Assembly: GCF_047663525.1 (NCBI RefSeq)
Contig: NC_092613.1
Span: 7,713,501-7,777,500, forward strand
DNA: 64,000 bases
Direction of reading: 5' to 3'
Source: Anas platyrhynchos
Taxonomy: Eukaryota > Chordata > Aves > Anseriformes > Anatidae
Position 1 is the stretch's first letter. Each line of letters opens with the position of its first letter. A program made the position numbers and the translations under genes. Below the pieces are notes generated by a model that made no database searches, was not told the DNA's origin, and was given only the letters and a program-made list of their open reading frames with translations. Of the stretch, positions 19,656 to 33,198 are shown one piece after another.

Positions 19656-22600
19656 GCTGTGGAGCAGTTTGTGTCCTGGTGCTGGCATCCAGCCCCGTGT
19701 ACATCAGCCTTTTCTCCCCTACAGAAGCTTCTGGGTTTGCACTGCCCCAAGAACCCAAATCAAGCCACTCAGATGCCCACAGGGGTGCTTCAGCCTGGTC
19801 CTGGCCAGCAGTGGGGGCTTGGGGCCAGGTCCCCTCTGGCTCCATTGTGAGGAGACCACAAGTCCTCAGCAGGGGGACATCCCAGGGGGCTGCTGCCACT
19901 CCCAGGGCTCAGCACCCCCTGCACAGCAGCATTAGGTTGTAAAAACCTGCTCTGATCACTCCAAGTTTAGGAAGGGCTCGTGTGTGAGCAGCAGCATTGT
20001 TTTTTTAAACATGCAATTCTAGTCATGTTTTAGCTTCCCAGGACAGAGAGGCCAGTGGAGCAGAGGCATAAAGGGAGAATTCCCCCCCCAGCCCCCCCTC
20101 AGAAATTAAATATAGGCACAAGACAAGCCCTGTTTCTGCCCATACAAGGAGAGAAGAGTGGGTCAGCATCTGACAGCTATGCTCAGCACTTTTTCAGGAA
20201 CCTGAGCTGGAAGCAAGCTTTTGTTTTCCTTCCTCACAGGCCCTAGCTCTGGGTGCTTTTGCTTTCTCTCCATTTCTCTGAATGCTGAAAGGCTGTTTGG
20301 GGCGCTCTGTTTTCCTCCTCTTTTATCAGGACTTCATCCTGTTTGGTACAAAGGCACCCTCCCAGCTCCCACCAGCCCTTTCTGTAGGATCAGCAAAGAG
20401 GAGAAAGAGCTTTCTATAAGCAGCAGCACAACAGAGCAGCGGCTCCTTCCTGCACTGACAGCTGAATCCCCCCCCTTGCCCCCTTTTCCTTCATTAAGGA
20501 GGGCAACTGCTCCCTCCACCCTCACTAAGGGACCCACCACAGCACACACTGCCCCAGCCAGGGTCCCAGCACCACAGGGCCCCCACAGCACAGGGGGGAG
20601 CCAGCCAGCCCTGCCCACCCCCAGATCAAGCCCTGGCCATACCTGCAGCTCCAGCAGCCAAACCCCAATGCAGAAGTGCTGAATAGGGGGTCCCAAAGGC
20701 TGATTGTGCCCCCCTGGGGGCTCTTTAAGCCAGGCATGGGCATTGCCCTCAGCTGGGATGAGTGCAGGAGGAGCCCCAGCTGAGCAGGGCAGGGGGTTTG
20801 CACAGCTGTGGGCACTCAGGGGGTTGTTTTCCTCCCTGCAAGGCTTTTCCCTTGCTAAGGCAATACCTGCTGCAGGGGGATTTAAAATGGTGCAATTATA
20901 TGGGATGCAGTGAGAGCTGGAGCCTAAAACGTGCATTTGGAAACCGCTCGGTGGGAAAAGCGATGTCTAGGATTTGCCCCAATTTCCCTCCGTGCAGCCC
21001 CTCCTTCCCCCGTGGCTGGGGCTCAGAGAACAAGCAGGCTGCTGGGCATCTTGGGGGTTATAAATGACCGGCTATGCCAAAACATGTGCTGTCTTGCAAA
21101 TATTTGACACCCACCCCCAGCAGCAGCTGCTGGCAGCTCTGCTCCCTGTCGATGCAGTCTCACACAGAGCCAGCAGGACGCTTCTCCTGGGAACGAGCTC
21201 TTGTGGCCCCACACTGCAGCAGCTGCCACAGCCCCATGTTCGTGCCGGCCACATGGCACAGGCCACGGGCACCCTCGGGCCCCCATCCCGTGCCCTTGGA
21301 GAGCCTGGCTCTGAAACCAGCCCTTTCTTTCCCTGCTTGGAGGAAACGCTATTGTTTCCAGGCCTGCATGGACAGGGCCGTTCTTGGCCCAGCAGCCGCC
21401 CACGCGTTCCTTTCCCACCCAAACCATGCACCCCGCTCCCCCCGAATTCCTGGCTGTGGGGTGGGACCGGCTACAGCGGGTCAGTGCCAAGGGGCTTGGG
21501 GTGGTCTCTGTGCCTGCTGCTGCATGCCCTGCTCCTGCCTGCGGCCACCAGCAGGACCACATCAGCCCTGGGCAGGGCTGCAGGACAGCCCAGGGGGCCG
21601 GGAGGTCACGTTCGCTTCGTTCCTCCTGCTCTCGAAGGAGCAGAGACCCTCAGGGGTGCTTCGCACAGACCAAGCGCTCAGCATAGCTTCAAACGTGTTT
21701 ATGTTCCCTCTGCCTCCTAAACGTGTCATCAAAGGGTATCTTGTGCTGGAATAGGATTTTCCAAAGTGTTTACAGTGACAAATTCAGTGTGCTCTGAGCT
21801 TCAGACAGCCACTTGAAAATTGCAAGTAAATGTGGCTGGATCTCCACGTTCTTGGGAGAAAAAATATTTAATTAATATTCTTTAAGAGGCATTCAAACAA
21901 TAAAGACTATCAAGCAAGCCAGTCATCCTACCTCGTTTTGTCTCCAGAGCAGGATTTGCTAATAGATGTGGGTAGAATTTGTGAATTACCATTTCACTTC
22001 TCCAGGGACTTTTCCTGAAATGATAATGGCTTTTTCTCCTCTTTTTTCATAAAACTGCCATGAAATAGTTCCCCATTATTAAGTATGAGACCTAGCTAAT
22101 TAGCACGATGACAGTCTTTAATGAGGCCCTAGCTGTGTTCTGCATCTTTGATAGGTGTGGTTAATACCAAACACTGCAATAATTACAGAGACGTTCCCCC
22201 GTGAACCTGTCCCATGCAAGGCAGCGATGGCAAATGAACCTTGGGCGCTGAGATTTATTAGAAATCTCTATTCCTGGATTGTGCGAAGCCCAGAGAGGAT
22301 CAAGTTGGAGTTAATTTGACACCAATAATGTTCATTCAGACACCAGGGGTTAATGAGATGGCAGTGAGGGATGGATGCAGGAGGAGACTGGCACTGCCCA
22401 CCACTGGTCTGATCCCAGGAGCCCTGGTTTGGGCACGAGGGGCAGCAGCAGCGAGCCCAGCAGGGAGCTGCTCTGAGGCTCTTGGTGGACTTTCCCTCCC
22501 CAGGGGCTGCTCTGCCCAGGTTTGTGCTGGGCCAAGGGGCTGGGGGCAGCACTGCCTGGCCCCACGCACATTGAATAGGCATGGATCAGTGCTGCGTCTG

Positions 22601-25600
22601 GTCCAGGTCGCCTCGTGTGCAGAGAGGGTCGGGCTCTTACAATTAATGAAGTGATTTCCAGGGTCTGCTCCTCGCTCTGCCTCTCTGGGCTTTCCCATCG
22701 CATCCAGCACTGACGCTCACAGCGTGCTCCCTCCAGCCAGATGGCCTCCAGAAGGCTCACAAATGTGCCAGTAATTAAAAAGCTTTTATTTTTAAAACCA
22801 TTTCACAGCTTACGCTTCTGACAATGGGATGGGGCTAAAGCTGGGCAAGAGGAAAGGCAAATAGAGGCTGGCTGTGCCCGTTTGGTTCCCTTCCCATCGC
22901 CCAGCTCCTCTGCATCCCCTGCATCCCAGGGGCAGCTCCGTTGCCGTGCTGCGCAGCGGCTGCACCCCCACCACTGCCAACCATCCGTGCTGATGTGCCT
23001 AACTAACCGGAAAGGCCTTCTGACTGGAAACTGAGCAAATTTAACAATTTCCCCTCAATTCCCCTCATACTGAGTCTGGCAGGAGAGAAGCCAATTGCCG
23101 TATCATTGCTGAAATAAGACCCATTTTGTTCAAAGCCCACTGCTGTTTATTCACTCCAACATTTTCCCCATCACCTTTGTCATATTATCAGCAGAATCTC
23201 TTCTACTTCCTCGAGCAACGTTCCAAGAACCGAACCATGCCTCTCTCTTCAACATCCCTGTCTCTGCAGAAAGAGGGTATGTTTCTCTTTCCTTTTGTTC
23301 AAGTCCAATTGTATCCACGTGGCATTTCTAATCAAGAAATCGTACCCTCTTCCAGCTGGCAAGCAGTCTCATATGCTGATTTTACAGAATAAACAAAAAA
23401 ACAGTTTTCTGCAATTATTTGTGTCAGCCGAAGCTGGGCTGTGACACTGCTGGGAGCTCTGCTAGCCCAGCTCGGCTTTGCTCTGCTGTCCCAGAGATGG
23501 CTTTACCCGAGCTGTAGCCTCCCTGCTTGGAGGTGGCTCCTCAAGCCTTCTCGTTCGCCTTGGGGGATTCATTCACTGCCCGGCTGTGAGCTCGCAGTCC
23601 CCAGCGAGGTCTTGGTGCATGTTTTTCAGGTGCATTTCCTATAACAGCCACACTGAGCAAAGCCTCTGAACTGGCTCAAGTTTCTTGGTTTTCACCAAGC
23701 AGGGAAGAGAAAGGGAGAAATCAATAACCCGGGAAGATGAAACTCCTGACCCTCCTCTGGTCTTCACCTTGGGCAGTCCGGAGGCTAAATGGGAAAAGCA
23801 CTTTCAAGCAGGCTTTACACAGCACAGGAGACAGGACACGGTCCTGGTGGGGACGGGGAAGGGGCTGGATGAGGCCACAGCCCTGGTGTGGGAGCAGGGG
23901 GGAGAGCGGCTGCTGGGTGCTGATGCCCACAGGCTGCCACCTCCCGTGGGGCCAAGCCAGGTCCCACTGCCCATCCCTGGTACTGCTGCCTCGAGGCACA
24001 GAGGAGCTCCTGAGCAGGGCACAGGGCTGGGCACCATCACCCAGCTCTGGTTTGTCTGTGCCACCTCTGGAGATGTTGCTGTGGGAGCTGGGGGTGCGGG
24101 GGTCCCACCGTCTGGGCAATTAGCGGGCAGATCTGCTCCCTCATTAGCGGACTGAGCCAGCAATTCGGGCTGGACCATCCCAGAGGGCTTCGCTGCATTC
24201 ACACCATCAGGCTGGCGTTAGCGATGTGACATTTCGAACCTGGAGATAACGAACGTGACATTCTGTCAGGTTTAATTAGTCCCTTTGCTCTGCCCATGAC
24301 AGCCTCTGCGGAGGTGAAACCTGGAGCTGAGCCTCCGAAGGCGTCACGAGCGGAGGTGAGTGCCAGGAGGCGACACCGGGCCTGAGCTCAGCCGGTGCCC
24401 CAAGAAGCAATTGCTTTATTCTTAAATGGATATGCAAACAGCAACTCTCCTTGCATGGTTAGGATAACCAAAGGGTCTCTCCAGCCTCCCAGCACCACGT
24501 TTTGTGTCTGTAACAACCCTTTGGGACTGAAAAATCTCCCAAGAGGACTGGCCGGGTGTCAGGAGCGCTGCACAGCGCCCGTCACCTCCGGCCTGGGCTG
24601 AGGGCGTTGCAGCACCAGGCCCCGTCTGAAGGGCTTCAGGAAGAGACCCCACTTAACTCGCTGTCCTGGCAGCGGTTCCAGCAGCAGGGTGTGCTGGCAG
24701 TGAGGGAACACAGCAAGGGATGAGCCCTGAGCCCCGTGCCCGGCCACCACTCACCCAGTCCACACCATGGGCTCTCGTGGCAGCCAGGGCAGGAGGCCGA
24801 GGGGAGCGCTGCCCGGCTGCAGCTCTCCCCAGCTACCTGCTCCGGCTCTCCCCGCTCTCCCTTTTTCATTCCGTTCCAGACCAATTACTGAGAGTTTGCA
24901 CCCAAAGGCAGCTCGCCAGGCATTTATGCGTGCAGCTGCCTGGTCTGAATGCACTCATGCTAATTGTGTGGAAACGAGTCGCCGTCGGTTTTGTACCGAG
25001 CTTCCTGCTCCCTGAATCGAGCTGTGCTTGTAAGGACTGATCACGTCCTCTGACTGAAAAGGATTCAAGAGGGAATCTTTCTGCTTACTGCTTACCTGGT
25101 TTTCAAACACTCATCACTCAATGTTGGTGATGCCGTTACTGGGATTTGCTGAGCTTTCCACAGAACAGGTATCTCATTTGCCTTTTTAAGGTGTCTCCTA
25201 AGATGAACGGGAACAAACACTCCACCTGCAGCTGGAAACAGACTCAGGAAATTCACTGGAGATAAGAGATATTGCCAGGAGAAGTCAAGCAAAACTCTTC
25301 CTTTTGTGGGGCTTTTACGGGCCCTCTAAATCACCCTGAAATGGACAGGACAAAACTCCCTCACCCTGCCCGCGAAGCAGCAAGCCCTGCAGTTCCTTAC
25401 CGGTGCCAGGCAGCCCCTACGTGCCCAGATTTCTGGGGAAACTCTGCTCTACCTTGCCAGACCCGCGGGTGGCACTTGCCAGGCAGATGAGCATCAATCG
25501 GCCAGCTCAGCGCCAAGCTCCTCGCTGGGCAGCAGCACATTTTGCAGGCATGGGCTGCGAATGCATTCCCAGCACCACGAAGTGCTGCAGGGTGGACCTG

Positions 25601-26361
25601 GTGCTGTACGCATGCCCCTCGTGTGTGAGTCTAAATCGGGTCTGGAACAACCTGTCACTCCTGCAGCATGTCAAAGGTAAATTTCCCCGTATCCCTACCA
25701 GAGGGGATTATGTTCCCAGCAGGGGTTCAGGTTTTTTGCCATAATATGATTTAATGTGACAAGTGCAATTAGATGTGACACGTCTTTGCAACATTTCACT
25801 ACCTTGGAAAATCACAAACAAGCTTAAAATAAAACAGAATGCACAGGCTCACAGCTCCCTGCACGCTGCAGCTGGAAAAAATAAGCACCAACTTAAGGAC
25901 CTTTCAGTGCTTCCTTTGGGATACACAAAGTCATGAACACGATACTATAAATTAATAATTTAGATCCCAGCCCTGCAATGAGAGCCATCTGGCCAGATGC
26001 CTCTACCCTGACCAGAGCCCCTTGGAGTTAACAGCACACCACGCAGAAAGATCTGTCCACGTGCAGCTCTTAATGGACTGAGCCTTCGGTCCCTGCCCTG
26101 GAACAAGCAGAAATGGAACAAAAAGGACCCTCAGCACTTGGATTCCTAATTTAGTGTCCTCTGAAATTAAGAGAACAAATTAAACCTACAGCGGCTTTGT
26201 AAGTGTAGGCATATGTTTACTGAGCCCTTTGGTTCCAGAGTGTTACACCAACACTAATTAATCTCGGCACTCCTGTTAATTGGCGGCCCCAGCCCCTCTC
26301 TGAGCACTGAGGCTGGGAGTGGGGCTCTACTGAGGCAGGGAGGGGGTCCCCTGGCAGGAAT

Positions 26362-26420
26362 GGGGATGGGGCAGGGATGGGAACGGTGCAAGGGGATGGG
26401 GCTGCAACAGGGAGGGGAGT
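26362..26420 (+). repeat. G-tract cluster (G-quadruplex-type)
   Basis: GGGGATGGGGCAGGGATGGG at 26362-26381 has four G-tracts with two- or three-base loops. A similar set (GGGGATGGGG, then GGGAGGGG) follows within 40 bp. It reads as a degenerate GGGAT/GGGCA short tandem repeat. Confidence 0.6.
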
Positions 26421-27949
26421 GCAGGATCCTCAAAGCTCTCGGAGAGCTGGAAATCCGAGTGTGGTGAGGGCAAACCAGGCCTCTGCAGCCCCAGCCCCTG
26501 GGCACTGCTGGGTGCCCGGGTGGGCTCCGAGCTCACGCTGCCCCTCGCACCCCTCCTGCCCCAAATCTTTGCTTCAAGCAGGGGAAAAACGCCCGGAATT
26601 CAAGATGTTTGCTTACGGCTGTACCTCATCCACAGTGGCGGGGTTGAAATGCTGAGACAATTCATTATGCACATAGAAATTAATTCTCGTTTCCACCCTG
26701 TGGGGCCCTTCATTTACACTTCAGTTGTTGGAGCTGTTGCATGAGATGTATTTTCGTTTGCTTCTGTCTGAAATTAACGTGGATAGCCAATTGCATTTTC
26801 ATAATAAATGTTTTTACTTCCTAGCTACTATTAGATCCCTCTCAAGCAGGAGAGATGAAAGCAAGTCACCTCTGTGTTTCAAGCAACAAAGGGGCTACAG
26901 AAAATATCACAGCATGGGAATGGTTAACCGGCCCACCCACAGCACCGGGGAGATAAATCAGGGGTAAATCCTGATCTCTGCACAGCAAATAAGCTCATGC
27001 AGCACCTCTGCTAAGGACCAGGTTTCCCATTCGGACCCGCAGTGTAACCGTGCCCAGCCTGCTACCTGATGCAGGTCCCATGGCTCCAGGACAGAGCCCT
27101 CTCACCCCTGTGGTCCTGCCCAGGATGGAGGTTGAGGGCAGAGATCACCCCGTGTGTGGTGGCAGCACGAGAGGGAGCAGGATGGGGCTCCGGAGACCCC
27201 ACAAGAGCCTCTGCGAGGGGAACGTGCAGCCAGGCACGGCCACGCGTGATGCCCGCTGCATCTCCCAGGGAGGAGACAACGGGGAAGGAGTTGGAAGCTA
27301 TCAGCAGGAGGAGAACAAAAACGCTCTTACACTCGTCTTGCTCGCCATGCTCATCTAATTACGTTATTTAACAGGATACCCTCTCATTGATTTTAATTAC
27401 TCATATAATTTGGGACGTTATTCACAGCACATCCCTGCAGGGCGCATGAGCCTTGGCTGGGAACAATGTGCTCAACTCTTCCTCCGACATGAAAGCAGAA
27501 GCTGGGGAGGCCGAGCACAGCACGGGGCAGAGGCTGCCCTCCATGGGAGGCGAGGGCTCGGTGTTGCTCCTGTCCAGGACACACCAGCGAGGCTGGGATC
27601 GTGCTGAGATCGGACGTTATCCCCCGCGTGTCTCGATGCGGCTCCACTTCTGGGCATCTCCGCGCTCGCACGCTGCCAGCTGTCCCTGCAGCCCCAGTGG
27701 GGTTTGGGGGATTCCTCGCCTGTACCCGGGGCTGGGGTCGTGCAGCCCAGCTGCTGCCTGCGGGGTGCTGAGCGCAGCCCCTCGCCTCCCCCGCCCCTCG
27801 CCGAGCAGCTGCGCATTAATTGTCCCTTTGATATCGGCCAAGGACGACGCTCGTGCCTTGCCGGCGGGGAGCTCGCCCCTGCCTGCACCCCCCGGGCTCC
27901 CGCTCCGAGTGCTCCGCAGCAAGCGGCCGCTGCCGAGCCCCGAGGGCCA

Positions 27950-28000
27950 TTAATCAGAGCCCCCGGCTGTTATCAGAGCCCCTGACCGTTAATCAGAGCC
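27950..28000 (+). repeat. Three-copy tandem repeat, period about 20 bp
   Basis: TTAATCAGAGCC (27950), TTATCAGAGCC (27970) and TTAATCAGAGCC (27989) recur with similar CCC-rich linkers. Two copies carry TAATC, a paired-type (Otx/Pitx-like) homeodomain core. The middle copy lacks one A and so reads TTATC, a GATA core in reverse. Confidence 0.75.
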
Positions 28001-31000
28001 CCCAGCCCCACGAGAAATGCTTCCCACCGCCCGCCCTCCATCATTTTGGTTTTTGGAAGGTGATTGTACACAGTTTAGCGAAATCGGGCTGTGCATCCCC
28101 CAGCATACACTTGTCTGGTTTCTTCACCCGCTTTTGTAAGTTCGTGATTTAATTAGGATGCGAACAATCCCAGAGGAATGTTTAATTAATATTATAAAGC
28201 AACAATGGGATGATTAAGCAAGTCTGGGCAGCTGCTATTTATGCACAGGGCATGTGGCACTTGTTGGGGGCGAGCGTGTCAAGGAAAAATCATTCCACAG
28301 ACCTCTCTGTGCAATTTTATTTCTTGTTTTAATTGTTTGGTTCAGTCCTTTTCTCCTTTTTGTGTTTGCTCAGGCAGAGCGAGAGGAACAGAGATTTAGC
28401 TCAGAGTCTCTTGTTCAGCTTAATTATAGAGTGAAAGCTCTCAAATGAGGAACCGCTCTCCCACCCCTTCTCCTCCTTCTCCAGCCGTGAGGTCTCCAGA
28501 AACAACCCAGCAGCCGCTTTGGGCAACGAATGCCCTAAAAGTGGTCCAGGAATAGCATCCAGGAGGTGGGGGCATGGCCGGGGCGTGCCATGGGCATGGC
28601 TCTGTGCTGTGCTGGAGTGCCGGGAGCAGGCAGCACCACATCCCTTGCTGCTTGGCCCCGTGCAACTAAATGCACTCCTCAAATGGTTAAGTGAAGCTCT
28701 CTTTGCGTGATGCCTTCATGGCATTTTAGGCCACTTGCTCTTGAGAAGATTTTTCTTGCTTCTCAGAAGCCTGCTAGCAACCTGAAGTAATTGCATTTGC
28801 CTTGGGTTGAATTCCTTTTGCAGCTTCTAAAAATAAACCCTTGATTTCTTCTATTTTCCACAGAGCAGCCTGCACTGAAAGCAGCAACCAAACGGAGTGA
28901 AAAAAAAAATATTAAAGGGAGCGGGAAATCCAACAGACGCGGAGCGAGAAAGCAGCAGCAGATCCCGAATCCTATTAGGAACGTGCCACTCAGCACAACA
29001 GCAGCATGCCAATTAGCATTTTCCGGGGGAGAACACACGGGCAGCCACAGATGGGTGCCTGATGCTGAGCGGGGAGTTTGGGGTGGTGCAGGGCTGTGAC
29101 AGGGGCTGTGGGCACGGGGCTGTGCCCAGAGGCTCCAGGAGGGCAGCGGAGGGGCCGGGAGGAGCCCCCGGGAGCTTTTCCCTGCTGCCCATGGGCAGCG
29201 GCTCCGCTGCCAGCTGCCCTGACTCATCCCTGCGTGCCTCAGGCGCTGCCTCGCGCTTATTCAATTATTGCTCCAGTCCTGCCCCCGCGCCGGGAAGCTA
29301 ATCTCATGCCGAATGCTTCTCGGTCAAGCCCTAAATGCGATTGTTTCAGAGGGAGAGGGCCAAAGCCGCCTGTGATCTGCTCACCAGACAATGGCAACGC
29401 GTTGGGCACAGAACAAAGGGCGGCGCCCTGTGCCTGGTCCCACAACAGCCGAGAGCTGCAGAGGGACAGTCCACACCGTGCCCGTCCTTTCCAGGGCTGC
29501 AAACTCATGGCCGGGAGCTGCCAGGCTCGCTTGTCCTCGCCGTGCATCAGGGCCTTAATGGCTTTTTATGTCAGCCCCAAATCGATGCATTTAGAGCAGA
29601 AAACTTCACTCCGAGGCCAGTCAAACATGTATTATCGTTTGCTCAATTACAGCGTCTGATACCCTGACAGGACAAATAAATATCTCCCCGCGTTAGAGTC
29701 CTGCAGAAGAGGGATGCTGTCTGTTGTTCCCATTGACATTCATGGACGTTTCTAATGGGACTTCAGAAAGCAAGAGGCTTCTGTTCGCCTTTTAATCTCT
29801 TTATTTCTGCAGATTTCTGGTTCTTTGGCACTAGACAATACAGAGGGTCAGCTGAGCAAGGTGCACGTTACTGGAGAGAAACCTGTGGGCATGCACGTGC
29901 TGCCTTCCCCGTGCTGAAGGAGGATGCTCCCGCTCCGTCTGTTTGCAGTGCACTCAGGGCTGACTGCATCTCAGATTTAGCTGTCGCTTTGTCAAAGCCC
30001 AGCCTTTGCCCTTTGCTCCACATATCCGTGATTATGCCGTGTCTTTTACCGTTCCTGCAGATTAACTGTGACTGGTATGCGAGATGGCCAATATCAGGTC
30101 TCCCTCGTTTCCAACATCATTTATCATAAAGGATTATCCCACAGGGGCTCCTGTGCAGTCATATTTAATAACGTACAGTGCTTCCAACCAAATGACTTCT
30201 GCTGTGAATTTAAGCCACACTGACACGGCAGCTTGACACTGCTTATTTCCAAAGCTAAATGAAAACCTGCAGTAGGGTACTGGGTATCTGCGGCCCTGAA
30301 AATGTTACATCCACACGCTGGCCGTGGGGAAGGTGGAGTGAAGGCACAGCCCAGCTGAAGTTAATTTGTCTGATGATTTGTAACAACCCGGGTAGCAAAG
30401 GGCAGCAGAGCCACAGCGCTGCTTGCTTTCACTCAGCTGCACCACCATTCACTCCAAATGGGATACAAGAAGCCTGATTTATACGTAAAACACTTGGGGA
30501 GAGAAGTAAAATTACTGTCAGCTTCACTCTGCTGAGAGGAGCTCGGATCCAGGCACCTATTGCTCTCTGTGTGGCCATCCTGAATGACACCCAGGGCTTT
30601 TCAGGTTCCTGGGCTGCAAAGCAGGGAGAGCACCACGGAAATGAATCCAGGAGGCTCCTTTGGCACCCTGCAAGCAGTGCTGGGCCCTGGCAGCACCGGG
30701 TGCCCATCCCCTGCTGCGCTGCTCCCCAAGCCTGCTCCTTGGCACAGGAACATTGGAAACGCTTCCCAGTGCCTCCTCCTCCTCCCTTTCTGCGCCAGGG
30801 CTCAGCTCAAGGCAGTGCTTTGATGGGGAGCGGGTGGGAGGCTGCCCAGGGCTGCCCACCCGGCCCCATAATGCTCGCAGTGTGCTGGGCCGCAGAGCCA
30901 CGCTCGGCCCCGTGAATTTGTCCTTTGTGGCTCAGCCTCCAGCCGCAGCCCCGCGAGCAGCTGCCGGCTGCGGCCCTGCTGCCGCCCTGCTCCCCCCGCA

Positions 31001-33192
31001 GCACAACGGGCTCCTTATTCCCTTCCTCCCCCCCCCGCCATCGGGGCTTTTGGCCTTACACATCCCTAGCACACAAAGAAAATGCCGCCAGTGTGCGAAT
31101 TCAGCATCAAGCCAGGGGCTGGCAGGGCCAAGGCAGCGGGACGGACATCTCGGGCTCACGCACCTTTGACAAATCATTTATTCTTCCTCTACTCTTTCTG
31201 AAGCATGGCTAATTAGCCCTGGAACGGCCTCTAATTAAGGCAGCTTCTGATGCTTCCTCCAGGCTCTGCCCCAGGCAGCTCCTGGTCCCGCTCAGCACCA
31301 CGGGCTCTGGAAGGGGAGCTGGTTTTGCAGGTGATCCTGGTGTGAAACCATCACAAACCGCTGCCTGCTGAATGCCTCCACCAGTAGCTAACATAAACTC
31401 AAAGTCTGGGAAACCCCAAAGGCACCAAACCCAGCTGAGCGCTGCTTTTACTGCTGGGCCATCTTCTCTCCTCGGGTCTCAGTGAACGTCCCAGTAACAG
31501 GCCTCAGGACCAGTTTGTTTCAGCTTCTCCCAGGTCCGTTGGTGCTCTCCAAGTGGTCCTGGGCTCTTCTGGACAACGTGACACAGGCGGTGGTGCAAGG
31601 GCTGCCCCACACATCCCTCAGCTCGCCAGCTGCAACACGGGTGCAGGCCCAGCCCCGAGTTCCTCCTGAAGCAGCTGTGACAGCCCAACACGAGCAGCAT
31701 GGGAAAACACTGAGAACAGGCAGCGTGTGCCCCAGGAGACCCCGGAGAAGCCCACGTGGGTGTGCGAGACCATCCCAGAGCACGTTTTCCCACGACTTGC
31801 CCCTGAGCGTGCACAAATCCCCGTGAGATCGCCCAGCTGCTTCCCCAGCTGTTTGAGGATGCTGACCCGAGCACCAAGGCCACGCGAGGTGGAGGAAGCC
31901 GCCGGCTGCAGCGCCCCGTGAAGCCTCGCAGGGACGTCACCGGGATGAGAAGGACCAAACTTCCTTTAGCGTCCCCTGAGAAATGTGGCTGTGAAGAGGC
32001 CCAGCAGCCCAGGGCTCCTGGCAATTTTGTGCTGCAGCTTTGTGATGTTGCATGAGGGCCTCCAAAGCAGCTCCTCTCCCTCATCCCGCACAGGGGCTGC
32101 AGAAAGCTCTCTTGGTAATTTGGGGGTCTCTCCATGGCACGGGACGAGCGGCTGCACGGCAGCTGAAAGCCTTCGCCCTGCTCCGGGGTCCCAGGGCAGA
32201 TAAAACAAACTCCTGGCTCTTTGCTGAAGGGCAACCGGCCCATAGCAGAAATGAATTTTGCTTCTTCGGTGTCCAGCCCTGGCAAAACAGATAAAACACT
32301 CGTTAGTTTGGGTGACTTTTGCAAAGGCCAGCCCTGAAGCTCACGCTCACGAGGTGTCTCACACCGCTGCTGGGTGTGCTCCCCAGCAGCAGGCACGTCC
32401 GTGCAGCTCAGGGGCTGGGAGCAGAGCACGGCAGCAGCACAGATCCCTGCAGGCTCCACGACCCAGCATCGCCTGCCCAGCTCCTTCCTCAGCCCTGCCT
32501 TCGGATCCAGCTCAAACCCGGCCATTTCAGCTCCCCAGCACACGGGGCTCACGGCACCAGGGAGCTGCCCTCGGGTCCTACCGCCTTGAGGCGGGGAACG
32601 AGTTTCAGAGCAACCTTTGGAAACACAGAAATGAGGAAGACAAACACAGGCCGGAGGGATGACAGCACGGCCATTGGGACAGCCGGCAGCAGTGAACGTC
32701 TCTGGGGGAGTTTGTGCGAGGCTCAGCTCCAAGCAAAGGCACTGGATAAGGCCAGGGCTCGGGGCCTGTTAACGCGCTGCCTCCCTCGGGTGGTGCCAAA
32801 ACCAGAAAGGCGCAAGGCCCCTTGCAGATTTTAATTTTTGACTTTCTTCAGGGTTCTCCTGGCCAAGGCCTCGGAGCCCCCCCCTCCCCGGCGGCTGCAG
32901 CCGGGCACGGGCCGAGGCCGCCCCCTGGTGGGCACCGAGCGGAGCCGAGACCCCGGGACCGAGAAAAGGAGCAAAAAGGAGCAAAAAGGGCGAGGGGAAC
33001 AGCCCGAGGAGGAGGCACAGCCCCCAGGGGAACACAGCCCTGCCCTTGCAGCCTGGGCTGCTCCAGGTTTTACAACCAAAGCACCTGGCATTTACAGAAG
33101 GTGAACCAATTTCTCGCGCTGTCTCTAGAACATCAAGGTTTCCATTTTTCATAGAAGAGACATCTAGCAATCACGAAGTACATTAAAATTAC

Positions 33193-33198
33193 TTTATT
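33193..33198 (-). terminator. RAP1A poly(A) signal
   Basis: TTTATT on the plus strand is AATAAA on the minus strand. About 15-45 bases downstream the sequence is TG/T-rich (TGTACTTCGTGATTG). The change from A/T-rich to G/C-rich sequence at about 33170 agrees with a transcript end here. Confidence 0.7.

Larger units (their letters stand above)
19656..33170. other. INKA2-RAP1A tail-to-tail intergenic region, no gene seen
   Basis: Mostly G/C-rich sequence with small A/T-rich islands. Open frames are many because stops are rare in G/C-rich DNA, but none shows a known domain, a matching splice pattern or reasonable composition. It may contain a distal INKA2 3'UTR (AATAAA at 21899-21904). Other contents are a G-tract cluster at 26362-26420, a three-copy repeat at 27950-28000, and repeated TAATTA motifs. 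Confidence 0.6.

Noticed and set aside
31479..32732. 417-codon open frame on the minus strand
   Set aside because: It is the longest frame in the window but shows no known domain, has mixed low-value composition rich in Cys, Gly and Pro, and lies in G/C-rich DNA where stops are rare. No splice or promoter signals support it.
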